Of a DNA stretch of 64,000 bases, positions 9,746-18,833 are shown piece by piece. The translations under genes and the position numbers were made by a program. The stretch is taken from the NCBI GenBank assembly GCA_965214615.1, contig OZ243952.1:2604001-2668000 (forward strand). The letters run 5' to 3'. The notes under the pieces were generated by a model that made no database searches, had not been told where the DNA came from, and saw only the letters and a program-made list of their open reading frames with translations. The DNA is from CBDAUN01 sp965214615. Lineage in GTDB: Bacteria > Pseudomonadota > Gammaproteobacteria > Arenicellales > JAJDZL01. Positions within the stretch are counted from its first letter, which is position 1. Each line of letters starts with the position of its first letter.

Positions 9746-10687
9746 CTATCGCGCGGCGGCCGATACTTTGCATTCAAGCGCCTCGACGATGTCGTGATGA
9801 TACGCCTTTTCATCAAATCTGCACAGCTCCTGAAGCCCTGTCGGGCTGGTAACGTTGATTTCAATCAGCTTTCCGCCGATTACGTCGATTCCAGCATAAA
9901 AGATTCCCTGATCGCTCAGACCCTGCCTGATTCTGCGGCAGATGGCATGATCGACCTCGTCCAATTCAGAACGGACCGCAACTCCGCCCTGATCCAGATT
10001 ATTCAACTCCCTGCCCTCGGCATGCACACGCAAGATTGCTCCGACCGGCTCGCCGTCGAGCAAATGGATGCGCTTGTCTCCATGCGCCGCAGCGCTAAGA
10101 TACTCCTGGGCAATCACCCAATGCCTTCCGTTGCTGGTGATCTGATCAATCATCGATTCGTCATCGCCGGATCCGTAAAACACGATGCCCTCGCCGCCGT
10201 GACCGTCAACAGGCTTAAGCGTCAAGCGGCCGCGAGATGCTTCAAAGCGCAAAATTTCCTCCTTGCTCCGCGTCACCAGGGTGGCCGGGGAGATGTCGGG
10301 ATAGCAAAGCGCTGCAAGCTTTTCATTCCAGTTTCTTATCCCTTCCGGACGGTTGACGATAACCGTGGTGCCGCCAATCAGATCCAGCAGCAATGTCGCG
10401 TACAGATAGCTGCGATCAACAGGCGGATCCGTGCGAACAACGATCGCATTCATCCCGGAAAGCACGGCACGTTCTTCGGTCAATACTGAAAATGGATGCT
10501 CCGGAGAATCATGCACGGCAACGCTCTGGACATGCGCGGATACCACGCCGTCAATCACCTGCATCGAGTTTTGATTAAAATAGAATACTTTGTGACCGCG
10601 CTGATAAGCGGCAAGCATCAGATAATAGGACGTATCCTTGTATGCTTTTACGGACTCCAAGGGGTCCATCAGAAATGCGAGATTCAT
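9746..10687 (-). CDS. gshB: Glutathione synthetase
   Basis: GshB joins gamma-glutamylcysteine and glycine with ATP, the second step of glutathione synthesis. The product (313 residues) starts MNLAFLMDPLESVKAYKDTS, the usual GshB N-terminus, which is why the ATG at 10687 was preferred to a TTG eleven codons upstream. The ATP-grasp core shows VRTDPPVD, LTLKPVDGHGGEGIVF and a C-terminal INVTSPTGLQE, which includes the metal-binding Asn. It diverges from glnS across about 140 bases and leads into gltX. No gshA is visible in this window. Confidence 0.95.
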   Translation of the reverse strand: MNLAFLMDPLESVKAYKDTSYYLMLAAYQRGHKVFYFNQNSMQVIDGVVSAHVQSVAVHDSPEHPFSVLTEERAVLSGMNAIVVRTDPPVDRSYLYATLLLDLIGGTTVIVNRPEGIRNWNEKLAALCYPDISPATLVTRSKEEILRFEASRGRLTLKPVDGHGGEGIVFYGSGDDESMIDQITSNGRHWVIAQEYLSAAAHGDKRIHLLDGEPVGAILRVHAEGRELNNLDQGGVAVRSELDEVDHAICRRIRQGLSDQGIFYAGIDVIGGKLIEINVTSPTGLQELCRFDEKAYHHDIVEALECKVSAAAR

Positions 10688-10825
10688 TGCGCAGCAGCCC
10701 GACACAGTCAAATTGGACAAATTTTATACCAAACAACGTCAGCCAGTGACTTGTCAAGCCAACTCGAAGATGCGTACCTGATCGCCCGTCCTCGCGCAGC
10801 CACAATCGAAAACCGGAGCCCAAAC

Positions 10826-12505
10826 GTGACATCCGCCACCAATTTCATTCGCCAGAAAATCGATGAGGACATCGCCTGCAACAAGCATGGCGGCCAAGTC
10901 GTGACTCGGTTTCCGCCGGAGCCGAACGGCTATCTGCATATCGGCCACGCCAAATCCATCTGCCTGAATTTCGGGATTGCGAAAGACTACGGCGGCCGGT
11001 GTAACTTCAGATTCGATGACACGAATCCGGGCAAGGAAAATATCGACTATGTGAACTCGATCATCGAGGATGTCCGCTGGCTCGGCTACGGAAAAGATGA
11101 GCCGCTGCATGCATCCGGCTATTTTGAACGGCTTTACGGCTTTGCCGTCGAATTGATCGAAAACGGCACCGCCTACGTGGACAGCCTGACGCCCGAGCAA
11201 ATGCGGCAATACCGCGGAACCCTGACCGAGCCAGGCGTCGACAGCCCCTACCGGAACCGTTCGGCCGAGGAGAATCTCGATCTGTTCCGACGCATGCGCA
11301 GCGGCGAATTTGCCGACAACGAGCACGTGTTGCGCGCAAAAATCGACATGAGCTCGGGAAATATCAACATGCGCGATCCGGTCATCTACCGCATCCGGCA
11401 TCTGGCGCATCCGATAACCGGCACAAAATGGTGCATCTATCCGATGTACGACTTCGCCCATGCGCTGTCCGACGCAATCGAAGGCGTAACCCATTCGCTG
11501 TGCACTATGGAATTCGAGGATCATCGCCCCTTGTACGACTGGTGCATCGACAATGTCAGCGCCCCAAGCAAACCGGAACAGACTGAATTTTCCCGCCTGT
11601 CGCTCGAATACACAGTGCTCAGCAAGCGGCTTCTGACCCGACTCGTCGAGGACAAGCTGGTCGACGGCTGGGACGACCCGCGCATGCCCACGATCTCCGG
11701 CCTGCGCAACCGCGGCTATACGCCGAATTCGATTCGCGAATTCTGCAGCCTGATCGGCATCACAAAGAAATTCAACGAAGTCGAAATGCCGGTTCTGGAA
11801 AATACAATACGCCAGGAACTCGACCGCGATGCCCCGCGCACGATGGCCGTAATGCATCCGATACGCGTCGTCATTGAGAATTTTCCAGACGAACAAGTCG
11901 ACTGGCTCGAAGCTCAGAACCATCCGAAGCGCCCCGAAGCCGGAACCCGCACGATTCCCTTCAGCAAGGAAATATACATTGACGCCGACGATTTCAGGCT
12001 TGAGCCGGAAAAGAATTTTTTCCGTCTCGCACCCGGCGTCGAAGTAAGACTTCGCTACGCCTATCTGATTACATGCGTAGAAGCGGTGACCGACGAAACC
12101 GGAAGCGCAGTCGTAGAGCTTAGGTGCCGCTACGACCCGCAAAGCCGCGGCGGCGTGGCTCCGGACGGGCGAAAGGTCAAAGGCACGATACACTGGGTCG
12201 ACGCAAGGCATAGCGCGCCGGCGCACATACACCTGTATGAACACCTGTTCACCGTCGCCAACCCGGGCGCGCAGAAGGATCGCGAATTCCGGGAACTGAT
12301 CAATCCGCACTCTCACGTCGTAAACATCAATGCGCGCGTCGAACCGGACGCAGCGAACGCGCCCGAATTGAGCCGATTCCAATTTGAACGAAACGGCTAC
12401 TACTATCTGCGCCGAGCGGGCGGCAACGGCAAGCCGGCCGAATTCGTCCGCACCGTCTCTTTGCGGGATTCGCGCGGCAAGGCCGCTAGGCGCCAATCCG
12501 GCTGA
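10826..12505 (+). CDS. glnS: Glutaminyl-tRNA synthetase
   Basis: This class I synthetase attaches glutamine to tRNA-Gln. From the GTG at 10826 (ggag at 10815-10818) it has 559 residues, close to the E. coli enzyme. The N-terminus TSATNFIRQKIDED is typical. FPPEPNGYLHIGHAKS holds a perfect HIGH motif (38-41), and VLSKR (264-268) is the KMSKS equivalent. The C-terminal half has the two anticodon-binding beta-barrels. The frame stays open further upstream, but that stretch is antisense to gshB and not protein-like. GlnRS is mainly found in gamma- and betaproteobacteria among bacteria, which supports the lineage guess. Confidence 0.96.
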   Translation: MTSATNFIRQKIDEDIACNKHGGQVVTRFPPEPNGYLHIGHAKSICLNFGIAKDYGGRCNFRFDDTNPGKENIDYVNSIIEDVRWLGYGKDEPLHASGYFERLYGFAVELIENGTAYVDSLTPEQMRQYRGTLTEPGVDSPYRNRSAEENLDLFRRMRSGEFADNEHVLRAKIDMSSGNINMRDPVIYRIRHLAHPITGTKWCIYPMYDFAHALSDAIEGVTHSLCTMEFEDHRPLYDWCIDNVSAPSKPEQTEFSRLSLEYTVLSKRLLTRLVEDKLVDGWDDPRMPTISGLRNRGYTPNSIREFCSLIGITKKFNEVEMPVLENTIRQELDRDAPRTMAVMHPIRVVIENFPDEQVDWLEAQNHPKRPEAGTRTIPFSKEIYIDADDFRLEPEKNFFRLAPGVEVRLRYAYLITCVEAVTDETGSAVVELRCRYDPQSRGGVAPDGRKVKGTIHWVDARHSAPAHIHLYEHLFTVANPGAQKDREFRELINPHSHVVNINARVEPDAANAPELSRFQFERNGYYYLRRAGGNGKPAEFVRTVSLRDSRGKAARRQSG

Positions 12506-12526
12506 GCATGAATCGGGGCGGATCCT

Positions 12527-12991
12527 GTGAAACTTAGAACATCGGAGCCGTGGATGCCGGCCGACGAGTACGGACATTCGCTGCGCGGACTGACGATCAA
12601 TCTGCTGGTCAGCGACATGGAGGACGCGCTGCAATTCCAGACTCGGGTTATCGAGGCATCGATCGTCTATTCGGATCCCGATTTCGCCGTCCTCGGCGGA
12701 TACGGCAGCGAGTGGATGCTGCATGCGGATCATGCCTATGACGGCAATGTCCTATACGGATTCGTCAAAAATGCAGAGGCCCGCGGAATCGGAATCGAGT
12801 TGCGGCTGCACGGATGCGATCCGGATCAGGCTGCAATGCGGGCGCGGAATCATGGATTCATCGTCATCGCAGATGCCGCGGACAAGCCGCACGGACTCCG
12901 GGAAAGCTACATCGCCGACAACGACGGATATATCTGGGTCCCTGACGTTCCGACGCAGACCCGTAGCGTAAACCCATCTGAACAACCTTAA
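12527..12991 (+). CDS. VOC (glyoxalase/bleomycin resistance) superfamily protein
   Basis: A 154-residue protein from a GTG at 12527, 21 bases after glnS. It has the betaalphabeta-betabetabeta layout of the vicinal oxygen chelate fold: LTINLLVSDMEDALQFQTRVI (20-40), then YGSEWMLHADH, then the second module VKNAEARGIGIELRL and a closing YIADNDGYIWVPDVP. H67 and the C-terminal D/E-rich strand could be metal ligands. The family includes glyoxalases, dioxygenases and antibiotic-binding proteins. No substrate can be assigned from sequence or from the housekeeping neighbours. Confidence 0.75.
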   Translation: MKLRTSEPWMPADEYGHSLRGLTINLLVSDMEDALQFQTRVIEASIVYSDPDFAVLGGYGSEWMLHADHAYDGNVLYGFVKNAEARGIGIELRLHGCDPDQAAMRARNHGFIVIADAADKPHGLRESYIADNDGYIWVPDVPTQTRSVNPSEQP

Positions 12992-13051
12992 GCGCCTGAA
13001 GCAGCAAGCTGTGATAGAATCCTGCGCCTACCCAACTGAGCGACTGCACCT

Positions 13052-14086
13052 GTGGAATATTTAGCCCAATACGCTGTTTTCTTCGCAAAAGCACTGACTG
13101 TTTTTGCGTTTGTTGTCATTCCCATACTTTTGATCGGGGCGATCTCGTCACGCCAGCGCGAACACCAGAAGGAACACCTCGAGGTCAATCACCTCAATCA
13201 GCGATACGAGGCGATGTCCAACTCGATCCAGTCCATTCAAATGCCGAAAAAGCAGTTCAAGGAGCAGCAGAAAAAGCACAAGAAGGAGCAAAAGAAAAAG
13301 CACAAGCAAGCCTCGGCAGACCAAGCCGACCGAAAGCGGGTCTGCATGCTGAACTTCGAAGGGGATGTCCAGGCATCGCAAATCGACAAGATGCGCGAGG
13401 AAATCACCGCGATACTCACGCTTGACGACAAGCCGGACGAGGTGGTGATCAAGATTGAAAGCATGGGCGGCGCCGTGCATGCGTACGGGCTGGCCGCATC
13501 GCAGCTGGCGCGCATCAAGGACAAGGGCATCGCGCTGACAGTCGCAGTGGACAAGGTGGCGGCCAGCGGCGGCTATCTGATGGCCTGCGTCGCCGACAAA
13601 ATCATCGCCGCACCATTCGCTGTGCTCGGATCTGTCGGCGTACTGGCGCAGATCCCCAACTTTCACCGCGCACTCAAGGAGCATAACGTCGACTATCACG
13701 AATTTACCGCCGGCGAGTACAAGCGCACCGTAAGCATGTTTGCCGAACCGACCGAAAAGGGCAAGGCAAAGCTGAAGGAAGACATCGAGCAGGTGCACGA
13801 TCTTTTCAAGGATTTTGTCAAATCGTACCGGCCGCAGATTGATCTGGATAAGGTCGCTACAGGCGAGCATTGGCACGGGACCAAGGCGATCGAATTGAAT
13901 CTCGTCGACGAATTGCGCACCAGCGACGACTATCTGCTCGAGTCAAGTTCCGACGCCGATATCTACGAAATCAAGTTCGTGCGCAAGCAGAGTTTTGCAG
14001 AACGCCTGAAGCCGTCTGTAGAGGGCGCGTTGCGGCTGCTGGCCGGACGGCACTCGAATTCTATCAATCCCATGGGCAGAATCTAG
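13052..14086 (+). CDS. sohB: Probable protease SohB (S49 family, inner membrane)
   Basis: This is a membrane-anchored signal-peptide-peptidase-like serine protease. The product has 344 residues from a GTG at 13052. An N-terminal membrane helix lies at about 8-31 (FAKALTVFAFVVIPILLIG). A very lysine-rich linker follows at ~65-86. The S49 core carries VAASGGYLMA with the nucleophile Ser172, and AGEYKRTVSMF with the general base Lys224. The substrate-binding strand IKIESMGGAVHAYG is also present. The family cleaves or degrades membrane-associated peptides. The run of upstream genes on this strand suggests housekeeping expression, and no regulatory site was seen. Confidence 0.92.
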   Translation: MEYLAQYAVFFAKALTVFAFVVIPILLIGAISSRQREHQKEHLEVNHLNQRYEAMSNSIQSIQMPKKQFKEQQKKHKKEQKKKHKQASADQADRKRVCMLNFEGDVQASQIDKMREEITAILTLDDKPDEVVIKIESMGGAVHAYGLAASQLARIKDKGIALTVAVDKVAASGGYLMACVADKIIAAPFAVLGSVGVLAQIPNFHRALKEHNVDYHEFTAGEYKRTVSMFAEPTEKGKAKLKEDIEQVHDLFKDFVKSYRPQIDLDKVATGEHWHGTKAIELNLVDELRTSDDYLLESSSDADIYEIKFVRKQSFAERLKPSVEGALRLLAGRHSNSINPMGRI

Positions 14087-14096
14087 ACGTACCAAA

Positions 14097-14624
14097 GTGA
14101 TTTATGCGCTTGACAATGGCGAGCCGCAGTACGGTGAAAACGTATTTGTAGCGCCGTCGGCAACCGTGATCGGAGACGTCGTGCTCGGAAACGATGTTGG
14201 CGTATGGTTCGGCGCGGTCATTCGCGGCGACAACGACAGGATTACAGTCGCAGACGGTTCCAATATCCAGGATTGCTGCGTACTGCATACGGACCCCGGC
14301 ATACCGCTCGAAATTGAATCGAATGTCACCGTCGGACACAAGGCCATGCTTCACGGATGCCGCATCGGCGCGGGCAGCCTGATCGGAATCAATGCAGTCA
14401 TCCTCAATCATGCAACGATCGGACGCAACTGCCTGATCGGCGCGAACGCCCTGATCAGCGAAGGAAAGAACATACCGGACCACAGCGTGGTCGTCGGTTC
14501 GCCAGGTCGCGTGGTCCGTCAGCTAAGCGAAAAGGAAATGCAAATGTTCGACCGGTTCAACAAATCGTACATCGACAAGATCGCACGCTACAAGAACAGC
14601 CTGAGGAGCGTTTCGAATGTCTGA
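14097..14624 (+). CDS. Gamma-carbonic-anhydrase family protein (left-handed beta-helix)
   Basis: A 175-residue hexapeptide-repeat protein from a GTG at 14097, ten bases after sohB. The series of isoleucine- and valine-spaced turns (PSATVIGDVVLGNDVGVWFGAVIRGD, split here by the helix) is characteristic of the YrdA/CaiE/PaaY group. Histidines in VLHTD and VTVGHKAMLHGC occupy the three trimer-interface zinc positions. Members form trimers; some are carbonic anhydrases and others thioesterase-like, so the activity is left open. Its last eight bases overlap the start of the next gene (ATGTCTGA), implying translational coupling. Confidence 0.88.
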   Translation: MIYALDNGEPQYGENVFVAPSATVIGDVVLGNDVGVWFGAVIRGDNDRITVADGSNIQDCCVLHTDPGIPLEIESNVTVGHKAMLHGCRIGAGSLIGINAVILNHATIGRNCLIGANALISEGKNIPDHSVVVGSPGRVVRQLSEKEMQMFDRFNKSYIDKIARYKNSLRSVSNV

Positions 14625-15621
14625 CAAGGCAAACAGGGAAATGAACGTTATCGAAGTCGCCGCACCTGGCGGACCGCAGGCGCTGTCAATCGGCAAGCGG
14701 CCCATTCCCCGGCCTCAGCCCGGAGAAGTGCTGATCAAGGTCGCCGCAAGCGGGCTGAACCGGGCCGATGCGATGCAAAGAAACGGCAACTATCCGCCCC
14801 CTCCCGGAGCATCCGACCTGCTCGGGCTCGAGGTTTCGGGCACCGTCGCCGAGGTAGCGCAGGATGTCAGCGGATTGAAAATCGGCGATCGGGTTTGCGC
14901 GCTGATTGCCGGCGGCGGCTACGCGCAGTACTGCACCGCTCCCGCATCGTCGTGCCTGCCGGTTCCGGACTCGGTCAGCATCATCGATGCCGGCGCGATA
15001 CCTGAGACATTCTTCACCGTTTGGGCCAACATCTTCATGCTCGGCAGACTCGCGCAAGGCGAATCGTGCCTTATCCATGGAGGCGCAAGCGGAATAGGGA
15101 CTACCGGCATTCAGCTGGCGCGCGCCTTCGGCGCACGGGTATTCGCAACAGCCGGAAGCGACGACAAGTGCACACGATGCGTTGAGCTTGGCGCCGATGA
15201 CGCAATCAACTACAAATCATCCGACTTCGTCGAAAAAATACGCGAAGCGACAGACGGACGCGGGGTGGATGTCATACTGGATATCGTTGCCGGAGAATAC
15301 ATGGCCCGCAATATCAAGTGTCTGGCGAAGTTCGGCCGGCTCGTGATCATTGCCACGCAAGGCGGATTCAAGGCTCAGATCAACGCCTTGCCAATCATGA
15401 CCAGACGCCTGACGATTACCGGATCCACATTGCGGCCTCGGCCGCTCGATGACAAGGCGCAAATCGCCCGCCAATTGCACGAAAAAGTTTGGCCGCTTCT
15501 GGAACAGGGAGTGCTCGGCCCGGTAGTCGATACCGTGTATCCGTTCGAACAGGCCCGGCAGGCCCACGGGCATCTGGATTCGGGCGACTACGTCGGAAAG
15601 ATCGTGCTGCGCCACGACTGA
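14617..15621 (+). CDS. Zinc-free NAD(P)H:quinone oxidoreductase
   Basis: A 334-residue medium-chain dehydrogenase/reductase of the zeta-crystallin type. The N-terminal GroES-like domain has VAASGLNRADAMQRNG, typical of NAD(P)H quinone oxidoreductases and of the PIG3/TP53I3 type. The Rossmann segment is IHGGASGIGTTGIQLARAFGA. The Cys/His ligands of the catalytic zinc are absent, as expected for this branch. It probably reduces quinones or enals with NADPH. It overlaps the preceding carbonic-anhydrase-like gene by eight bases. The physiological substrate is unknown. Confidence 0.88.
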   Translation: MSDKANREMNVIEVAAPGGPQALSIGKRPIPRPQPGEVLIKVAASGLNRADAMQRNGNYPPPPGASDLLGLEVSGTVAEVAQDVSGLKIGDRVCALIAGGGYAQYCTAPASSCLPVPDSVSIIDAGAIPETFFTVWANIFMLGRLAQGESCLIHGGASGIGTTGIQLARAFGARVFATAGSDDKCTRCVELGADDAINYKSSDFVEKIREATDGRGVDVILDIVAGEYMARNIKCLAKFGRLVIIATQGGFKAQINALPIMTRRLTITGSTLRPRPLDDKAQIARQLHEKVWPLLEQGVLGPVVDTVYPFEQARQAHGHLDSGDYVGKIVLRHD

Positions 15622-15679
15622 TCGCACTGCGGCATCGCTCCCCTACAACCACACCGGATCGCGCTGCGATAGTCCCGCT

Positions 15680-16540
15680 TTGCTAAAGATATTCAACGAA
15701 CCTGCTCCTGCGTCACGGTGGTGCGACCGCCATCGCGCACTGAATCACTCGATCGGCTACGTGCCGACGATGGGTTCGCTGCACGACGGACACCTGTCAT
15801 TGCTGCGGCGCTCGATCGAGGAGAACGACGTCACTTGCGCCAGCATCTTCGTCAACCCGCTTCAATTCAATAGCGCGCGCGACTACCAGATTTATCCGCG
15901 AGAACTTGAATCAGACTACGAAATTCTCAGACAGGCAGGATGCGACATGGTGTTCGGCGGAAACATGTCGAACATGTTCGAACGCTCGGAATTCACCGGA
16001 GAAATCAAGATGCTCAGGCCGGGACCCTACGCAAAGGGGCTGGAAGGAGAATTCCGCCCGGGACACCTCCAAGGGGTATGTACCGTGGTCGATCGCCTGT
16101 TTCGCATCGTCGGAAAATGCCGAGCCTATTTCGGCGAAAAAGACTATCAGCAGCTGCTGGTGGTTCGCGATCTGGCGGAACGCATCGGATACCCTCAGGT
16201 CGTCGGCTGCAAGTGCGTGCGAGACCCGGACGGACTCGCTCTTTCTTCGAGAAACAGTCTGCTTAGCCGCAGACAGCACAAAACCGCGCTGTGCATCAGC
16301 CGCGCGCTGTCTGCCGTCAAAGACACCTGGGAGCGCGGAGAGCGCGACGCATCTGTACTGCAGAGCGTCATGCTCGCCAAACTTGACAAGCCCGGCGTCA
16401 AAGTGGACTACGCCGAACTGCGCGACCCGGAAAGCTGGCTGGACGCTCCTTGCGAACACTTAGAGCGCGCGGTCGCCCTGATCGCGGCCTATGTCGGCGA
16501 TGTGCGGCTAATAGACAACTTGAGGCTGGACGCCGATTAG
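15680..16540 (+). CDS. panC: Pantoate--beta-alanine ligase (pantothenate synthetase)
   Basis: PanC condenses pantoate and beta-alanine with ATP to give pantothenate, on the way to coenzyme A. The 286-residue product, from a TTG at 15680, has all the landmark motifs: YVPTMGSLHDGHLSLL with the HxGH nucleotide site, SIFVNPLQFN for pantoate, GEFRPGHLQGVCTVVDRLF, YFGEKDYQQL and RDPDGLALSSRN. The start was chosen to give the usual short segment before PTMG. The stop abuts the stop of the convergent mmsA. No panB or panD is present here. Confidence 0.95.
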   Translation: MLKIFNEPAPASRWCDRHRALNHSIGYVPTMGSLHDGHLSLLRRSIEENDVTCASIFVNPLQFNSARDYQIYPRELESDYEILRQAGCDMVFGGNMSNMFERSEFTGEIKMLRPGPYAKGLEGEFRPGHLQGVCTVVDRLFRIVGKCRAYFGEKDYQQLLVVRDLAERIGYPQVVGCKCVRDPDGLALSSRNSLLSRRQHKTALCISRALSAVKDTWERGERDASVLQSVMLAKLDKPGVKVDYAELRDPESWLDAPCEHLERAVALIAAYVGDVRLIDNLRLDAD

Positions 16541-18061
16541 TCAGTTGTCCTCGCTTCCGCGTCTGAAGTGGAATTGCGCTCCGTCGCGAATCGCCTGCGG
16601 CCAGCGGGCGGTGATCGTTTTCATCCGGGTATAGAATCGCACTCCTTCCGGTCCATGCATGTAGTGGTCGCCGAACAGCGACCGCTTCCAGCCGCCGAAA
16701 CTGTGGAACGCGACAGGTACCGGTATCGGCACATTGACTCCGACCATGCCGATTCTGGCATTCGTCGTGAACCGCTGGGCCAGTCCGCCGTCGCGGGTAA
16801 AAATGGCAGCGCCATTGCCATACTCGTGCTCGTTGACCATCTGCTCGGCAGCCTCGTAGCTGTCAGCCCTGACAACGCACAGCACCGGTCCGAAAATTTC
16901 GTCCTGATAGATCTTCATATCCGGCGTGACATGATCAAACAGGCAGCCACCGAGAAATGCGCCCTGTTCATGGCCTTCCAATGAGAATCCCCGACCGTCG
17001 ACGACAAGCTGCGCTCCCTCCTCGACTCCCAGATCAACGTAGGATCTGACCTTGGTGCAATGTTCGGGAGTGACAAGCGGTCCCATTTCCGCATCGGGAT
17101 CCGTATACGGCCCCACGCTCAGCTCGCGCACCCGCGGCGTCAATCGTGCGACCACTTCATCCGCTGTTTCATCGCCGACTGCGACAACCACGGAGATGGC
17201 CATGCAGCGCTCCCCGGCCGAGCCGTATCCTGCACCGATGGCTGCATCAGCAACCTGGTCCATATCGGCATCCGGCATGACCACCATGTGATTCTTGGCG
17301 CCGCACAGAGCCTGGACGCGCTTGCCGCATCCGGTACCCGTCTTGTAGATGTACTCTCCGACCGCGGTTGAACCGACAAAGCTGATCGCATCCACTTTCG
17401 GATGGGTCAGCAAGGCGTCTACCGCAACCTTGTCGCCGATGACTACGTTCAATACTCCGTCCGGCAGACCCGCCTGCTTCATGAACTCTGCAAGCAGCAG
17501 CGGACACGACGGGTCCTTCTCCGACGGCTTGAGTACGAACGTATTTCCGCATGCAATTGCAACCGGAAACATCCACATCGGCACCATCGCCGGAAAGTTA
17601 AAAGGGGTAATGCCTGCGCAAACACCGACCGGCTGACGCACAGAATACATTTCAACGCCTCGGGCCACTCTTTCGGACATCTCGCCCTTGAGCATTTGCG
17701 GTATGCCGCATGCGAATTCCACGATTTCAAGTCCGCGGCCGATGGATCCTTTTGCATCGGGAATCGTCTTGCCGTGCTCCTCGGATACCGCTTCTGCCAA
17801 CACATCGATGTTTTCGCGGACGATCGCTCTGAAATCGAACAGAACTTGCGCCCGCGCCGCTGGCGGCACGGCGGCCCACCCCGGCAAGGCGTAGGCGGCG
17901 ACTTCGACCGCCGCATTGACCTCCTGGACCGATGCATACGGAACCTGCTTGGTCACGATGCCTAGCGCAGGGTTGTAGATATCACCGTATCTGCCGCTCG
18001 CGCCCTCGACGCGCTGACCGTTAATGAAATGATGCAGGGTTTGATTTACTTGTGCGTCCAT
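16541..18061 (-). CDS. mmsA: Methylmalonate-semialdehyde dehydrogenase (CoA-acylating)
   Basis: This 506-residue aldehyde dehydrogenase converts methylmalonate or malonate semialdehyde with NAD and CoA into propionyl-CoA or acetyl-CoA plus CO2, in valine, thymine, inositol and beta-alanine breakdown. FVGSTAVGEYIY is the NAD-binding turn, and GSAGERCMAISV carries the catalytic Cys. NFPAMVPMWMFPVAIACGN and the C-terminal FGGWKRSLFGDHYMHGPEGVRFYT are specific for MmsA. Its stop directly adjoins the stop of panC on the other strand. No other valine or inositol genes lie nearby. Confidence 0.93.
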   Translation of the reverse strand: MDAQVNQTLHHFINGQRVEGASGRYGDIYNPALGIVTKQVPYASVQEVNAAVEVAAYALPGWAAVPPAARAQVLFDFRAIVRENIDVLAEAVSEEHGKTIPDAKGSIGRGLEIVEFACGIPQMLKGEMSERVARGVEMYSVRQPVGVCAGITPFNFPAMVPMWMFPVAIACGNTFVLKPSEKDPSCPLLLAEFMKQAGLPDGVLNVVIGDKVAVDALLTHPKVDAISFVGSTAVGEYIYKTGTGCGKRVQALCGAKNHMVVMPDADMDQVADAAIGAGYGSAGERCMAISVVVAVGDETADEVVARLTPRVRELSVGPYTDPDAEMGPLVTPEHCTKVRSYVDLGVEEGAQLVVDGRGFSLEGHEQGAFLGGCLFDHVTPDMKIYQDEIFGPVLCVVRADSYEAAEQMVNEHEYGNGAAIFTRDGGLAQRFTTNARIGMVGVNVPIPVPVAFHSFGGWKRSLFGDHYMHGPEGVRFYTRMKTITARWPQAIRDGAQFHFRRGSEDN

Positions 18062-18718
18062 GTCCTGTCACTGTGGTTTGTTTGACTGTGGCGAAAGTAT
18101 ACCAAACAGCGACGCGATTCAGTGGACGCCGACGATTCATCGACCCGCACGAACAATCCTCGCACCGACATCAAAGGCCCAGCCCGCTGACAGCAATGTC
18201 CGTTCAGGCAATGCCGCTTACCGTTCTTGGCAGACGGCAAAGGCACTGCCCGCCCCAGACACTCCTACGCTTCGATCAGCGGGCATGCCGCTTTTGCAAT
18301 ATAGTTTCTAATATATTGCACTGCAGTAATCAATTTAAAAGCAATTTTCTATTGATGTCCATTCTCATCTATCGCTAATTATGTGTCGTTTAAGCAATAT
18401 CTAGATCACTTTATTTTTCGCGAATGATCAGAAACCCGAAAAAATGTCTTGCAACATCGCAGATCCGTTGCGAATGATTCGGACAAGACTCAGGTACAGT
18501 TTAACTTTATGATATTGCGTGTTCTTTTTCCGACATCGCAATCCAAGCGGGCAGTCCGTAGAGACAATCCGACCAGAATTCCGCCACAGTTCGCTGCAGC
18601 GCGACCGGGTTGGAACCAATCGAACTTGATGCGCAATGCGCCTGCCTCGCAAGAATCTGCAAGAAAATTCCGGACATGCAAGCATCGCATGATAATTTTT
18701 GATTTGATGCTATATCTT
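18062..18718. other. Long intergenic region between mmsA and nirK
   Basis: The part near mmsA (to about 18290) has the GC content of the neighbourhood, whereas 18300-18760 is clearly AT-rich. Short open frames on both strands have no family features. No tRNA, repeat or strong terminator was seen. It is probably the control region of nirK plus the leader of mmsA. Confidence 0.5.
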
Positions 18719-18751
18719 TTGCATTGCACAATGTTGCGCATAGGATAAAAT
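18719..18751 (+). promoter_or_regulatory. Possible nirK promoter with a short palindrome
   Basis: TTGCAC (18724-18729), a 16-base spacer and TAAAAT (18746-18751) resemble a sigma-70 promoter about 80 bases before nirK. The -35 part lies inside the inverted repeat CATTG-CA-CAATG (18722-18733). NirK genes are often controlled by FNR/NnrR proteins, which bind TTGAT-N4-ATCAA, but no good match to that consensus was found. The assignment is tentative. Confidence 0.3.
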
Positions 18752-18833
18752 ACGAAGCCAGAAGCATGGTAATGGGTGCTAATCATCCATAGATTCGTGC
18801 CAGCAATTGAACCCGTTCATAGGAGGATGCCAA

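Noticed and set aside
10754..12733. 659-codon open frame antisense to glnS
   Set aside because: It lies wholly over the well-supported glnS gene, has no domain signature, and arises from the third-position GC bias of the sense gene.
13008..13052. tRNA-like 5' half (CGCTCAGTTGGGTAG on the minus strand)
   Set aside because: It resembles a D arm, but the D stem does not close and no anticodon arm, T arm or acceptor partner follows, so it is chance or a very short relic.
18719..18733. FNR/NnrR box before nirK
   Set aside because: TTG and CAA half-sites are seven bases apart instead of eight and lack the flanking AT/AT pattern; only a weak palindrome remains.
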